26,935 nt of DNA, taken from NCBI GenBank assembly GCA_045577735.1, contig JAZNIY010000012.1:1-26935 (forward strand). Direction: 5' to 3'. The number at the start of each line of letters is the position of its first letter. Within the stretch, counting starts at the first letter, position 1. Positions 26,333 through 26,935 of the stretch are shown piece after piece. Under the pieces are notes generated by a model. The model was not told the origin of the DNA. It did no database searches and was given only the letters and a program-made list of their open reading frames with translations. A program made the position numbers and the translations under genes. The stretch comes from Stercoripulliclostridium_A sp045577735 (GTDB lineage: Bacteria > Bacillota > Clostridia > Christensenellales > DTU072).

Positions 26333-26346
26333 AATTACGCACGTAT

Positions 26347-26375
26347 ATAATATAATATATAGGCTCCAAAGTCAA
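26347..26375 (-). promoter_or_regulatory. Sigma-A-type promoter of the giant lipoprotein operon
   Basis: The minus strand has TTGACT (26370-26375), a 17-bp spacer and TATTAT (26347-26352): five of six bases match consensus in each box, with ideal spacing. It is the best promoter upstream of B and predicts a start near 26340 and a leader of about 120 nt. No clear operator palindrome overlaps it apart from the general AT-richness of the -10 region. Confidence 0.8.
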
Positions 26376-26647
26376 GGCGCGAAAGAAAGTTTTACTTTTT
26401 TTTACTAAAAGCGCGAGCGCAAGCGCGCATAATTTACCTATTGAGTGCGGAGTGCGGAGCGCAGTAGTTTGCGTAGCAAACCTGATGAGTAAAACGATTA
26501 AATTGTGTTACCACAACACTTGGTGATAGCCACGTAGTTATTGAATTGACTAAAGTAACTGCGAATTGTTCGGCTTCACTACGTTTCACTTCGCTCACAA
26601 GGATAAATTTTAGTTTTTTTCTTACTTTTACTTTTGTAAAATCTCTA
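26376..26647. other. Gene-free, hairpin-rich intergenic stretch
   Basis: About 270 bp between the operon promoter and the right repeat locus carries no convincing coding frame. It holds a GC hairpin GCGCG/CGCGC (26411-26428) with four Ts after it on the minus strand, which could be a weak terminator of the gene entering from the right. It also has three 7-bp tandem units (26443-26463), a perfect hairpin GTTTGC-GTA-GCAAAC (26467-26481) and a GTGTT/AACAC inverted repeat near 26509-26525. The density of small palindromes suggests degenerate repeat elements. Confidence 0.5.
26443..26463. repeat. Short tandem repeat, three 7-bp units
   Basis: Units GAGTGCG, GAGTGCG and GAGCGCA follow one another; the first two are identical and the third differs at two positions. 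They lie three bases before the GTTTGC/GCAAAC hairpin. No function is suggested by position. Confidence 0.6.
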
Positions 26648-26773
26648 ATAGACTTTGGTTTTTAGATGCTAGACAAGGAAAAGTGAAAAAACCGAAAGGT
26701 TGCTGTACTAGCGTACTGCTCCTTGAGATTTTTTTGCTATTGACGCAGTATAGCGCTAAAAAACAAAGTCTAT
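26648..26773. repeat. 126-bp repeat element, right copy
   Basis: It has the same 16-bp ends as the copy at 1-126 and the same length, with the left and right ends in the same orientation. Only the outer ends and short inner patches match well, such as the bases before the right end (GCGCTAAAAAACAAAG here, TCGCCAAAAAACAAAG at left). Its own central hairpin is GTAC-TAGC-GTAC (26705-26716). Conserved ends and length with a diverged interior suggest an old, non-coding mobile or structured element. Confidence 0.75.
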
Positions 26774-26855
26774 CCAAAGGGGAGTTTACGTAGAGCGTAC
26801 ATGACCCGAAGGGAGCTTTTTAGTTTTTCAAAGCCTAGCGCCAAAATAGCGCGTT
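26774..26855. repeat. Second repeat unit joining the right 126-bp element to a stop codon
   Basis: It reads CCAAAGGGGAG, a TACG/CGTA hairpin (26787-26799), TACATGACCCGAAGGGAG, TTTTTAGTTTTTC, then GCGCCAAAATAGCGCGTTTT. This is the same motif order as inside the left 126-bp element (47-112), so that element and this unit are relatives. A GCGC/GCGC hairpin (26838-26852) sits just after the stop codon on the minus-strand transcript. The unit ends at the TAA of the partial gene, as its counterpart does at 191. Confidence 0.65.
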
Positions 26856-26935
26856 TTACATTCTAGTGGTTTTATCTTCGCCTATGCCTAGCGCGCCATC
26901 CAGCGTGTAAACCTTGCCGTTAGTATCTTTTACCG
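26856..26935 (-). CDS. C-terminal end of an unidentified gene running in from the right
   Basis: The minus-strand frame is open from the window edge to TAA at 26856-26858, giving 25 visible residues that end in GALGIGEDKTTRM. The tail (VKDTNGKVYTLDG) has the look of a beta-turn-rich secreted protein, but this is too little to assign a family. The codons look normal for the window. The stop is joined directly to the repeat unit, as at 192, which supports the frame being real. Confidence 0.45.
   Translation of the reverse strand, partial: VKDTNGKVYTLDGALGIGEDKTTRM

Noticed and set aside
26484..26525. Tiny plus-strand frame MSKTIKLCYHNTW
   Set aside because: Only 13 codons, no properly spaced ribosome site, and it lies within palindrome-rich DNA that looks like decayed repeat sequence.

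Overview
The window looks like the chromosome of an uncultured low- to mid-GC Gram-positive anaerobe, probably a gut Clostridia. This is inferred from style, not from a marker gene: AGGAG-type ribosome sites, clean TTGACT/TATTAT-type promoters, Bacillota lipoproteins with short LxAC lipoboxes, and an AI-2E-family permease. A Christensenellales-like lineage is a guess. All seven genes (six complete, one partial) lie on the minus strand, so the order of transcription is from right to left.

Reading in that direction, the right edge holds the last 25 codons of an unidentified gene (26856-26935). Its stop codon is joined directly to a two-unit repeat locus (26648-26855). About 270 bp of hairpin-rich DNA with no gene follows, then a good promoter (26347-26375) and a structured leader of about 120 nt. 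This drives the main content of the window: two consecutive intact giant lipoprotein genes, here called B (16424-26218, 3264 aa) and A (4680-16382, 3900 aa). They are separated by 41 nt that carry a perfect 9-bp hairpin touching the Shine-Dalgarno sequence of A. A strong intrinsic terminator (4626-4653) ends the unit. Together the two genes fill about 21.5 kb, or 80% of the window.

A and B are paralogues. Each has a lipobox, a related N-terminal region of about 700-850 aa, and a long series of beta-rich domains carrying a recurrent signature (DPY, then LP, then V.F.G, then W). They differ at the C-terminus. A ends in MBG/YDG-like repeats and a right-handed parallel beta-helix. B ends in a tandem duplication of about 231 aa. 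The simplest reading is a pair of very long lipid-anchored surface fibres made from one operon. Substrate or partner is unknown.

Downstream is a compact three-gene group: an AI-2E-family membrane protein (3513-4580), an unrecognised protein with a weak nucleotide-fold resemblance (2487-3476) and a HAD-IIA/NagD-type phosphatase (1692-2471). Next comes a separately promoted beta-propeller-like lipoprotein (192-1616). Its stop codon also runs straight into a repeat locus (1-191) built like the one on the right. The 26.5-kb block is therefore bracketed by two same-orientation copies of a 126-bp element with 16-bp terminal inverted repeats. No rRNA, tRNA, CRISPR array, transposase or phage gene was seen.
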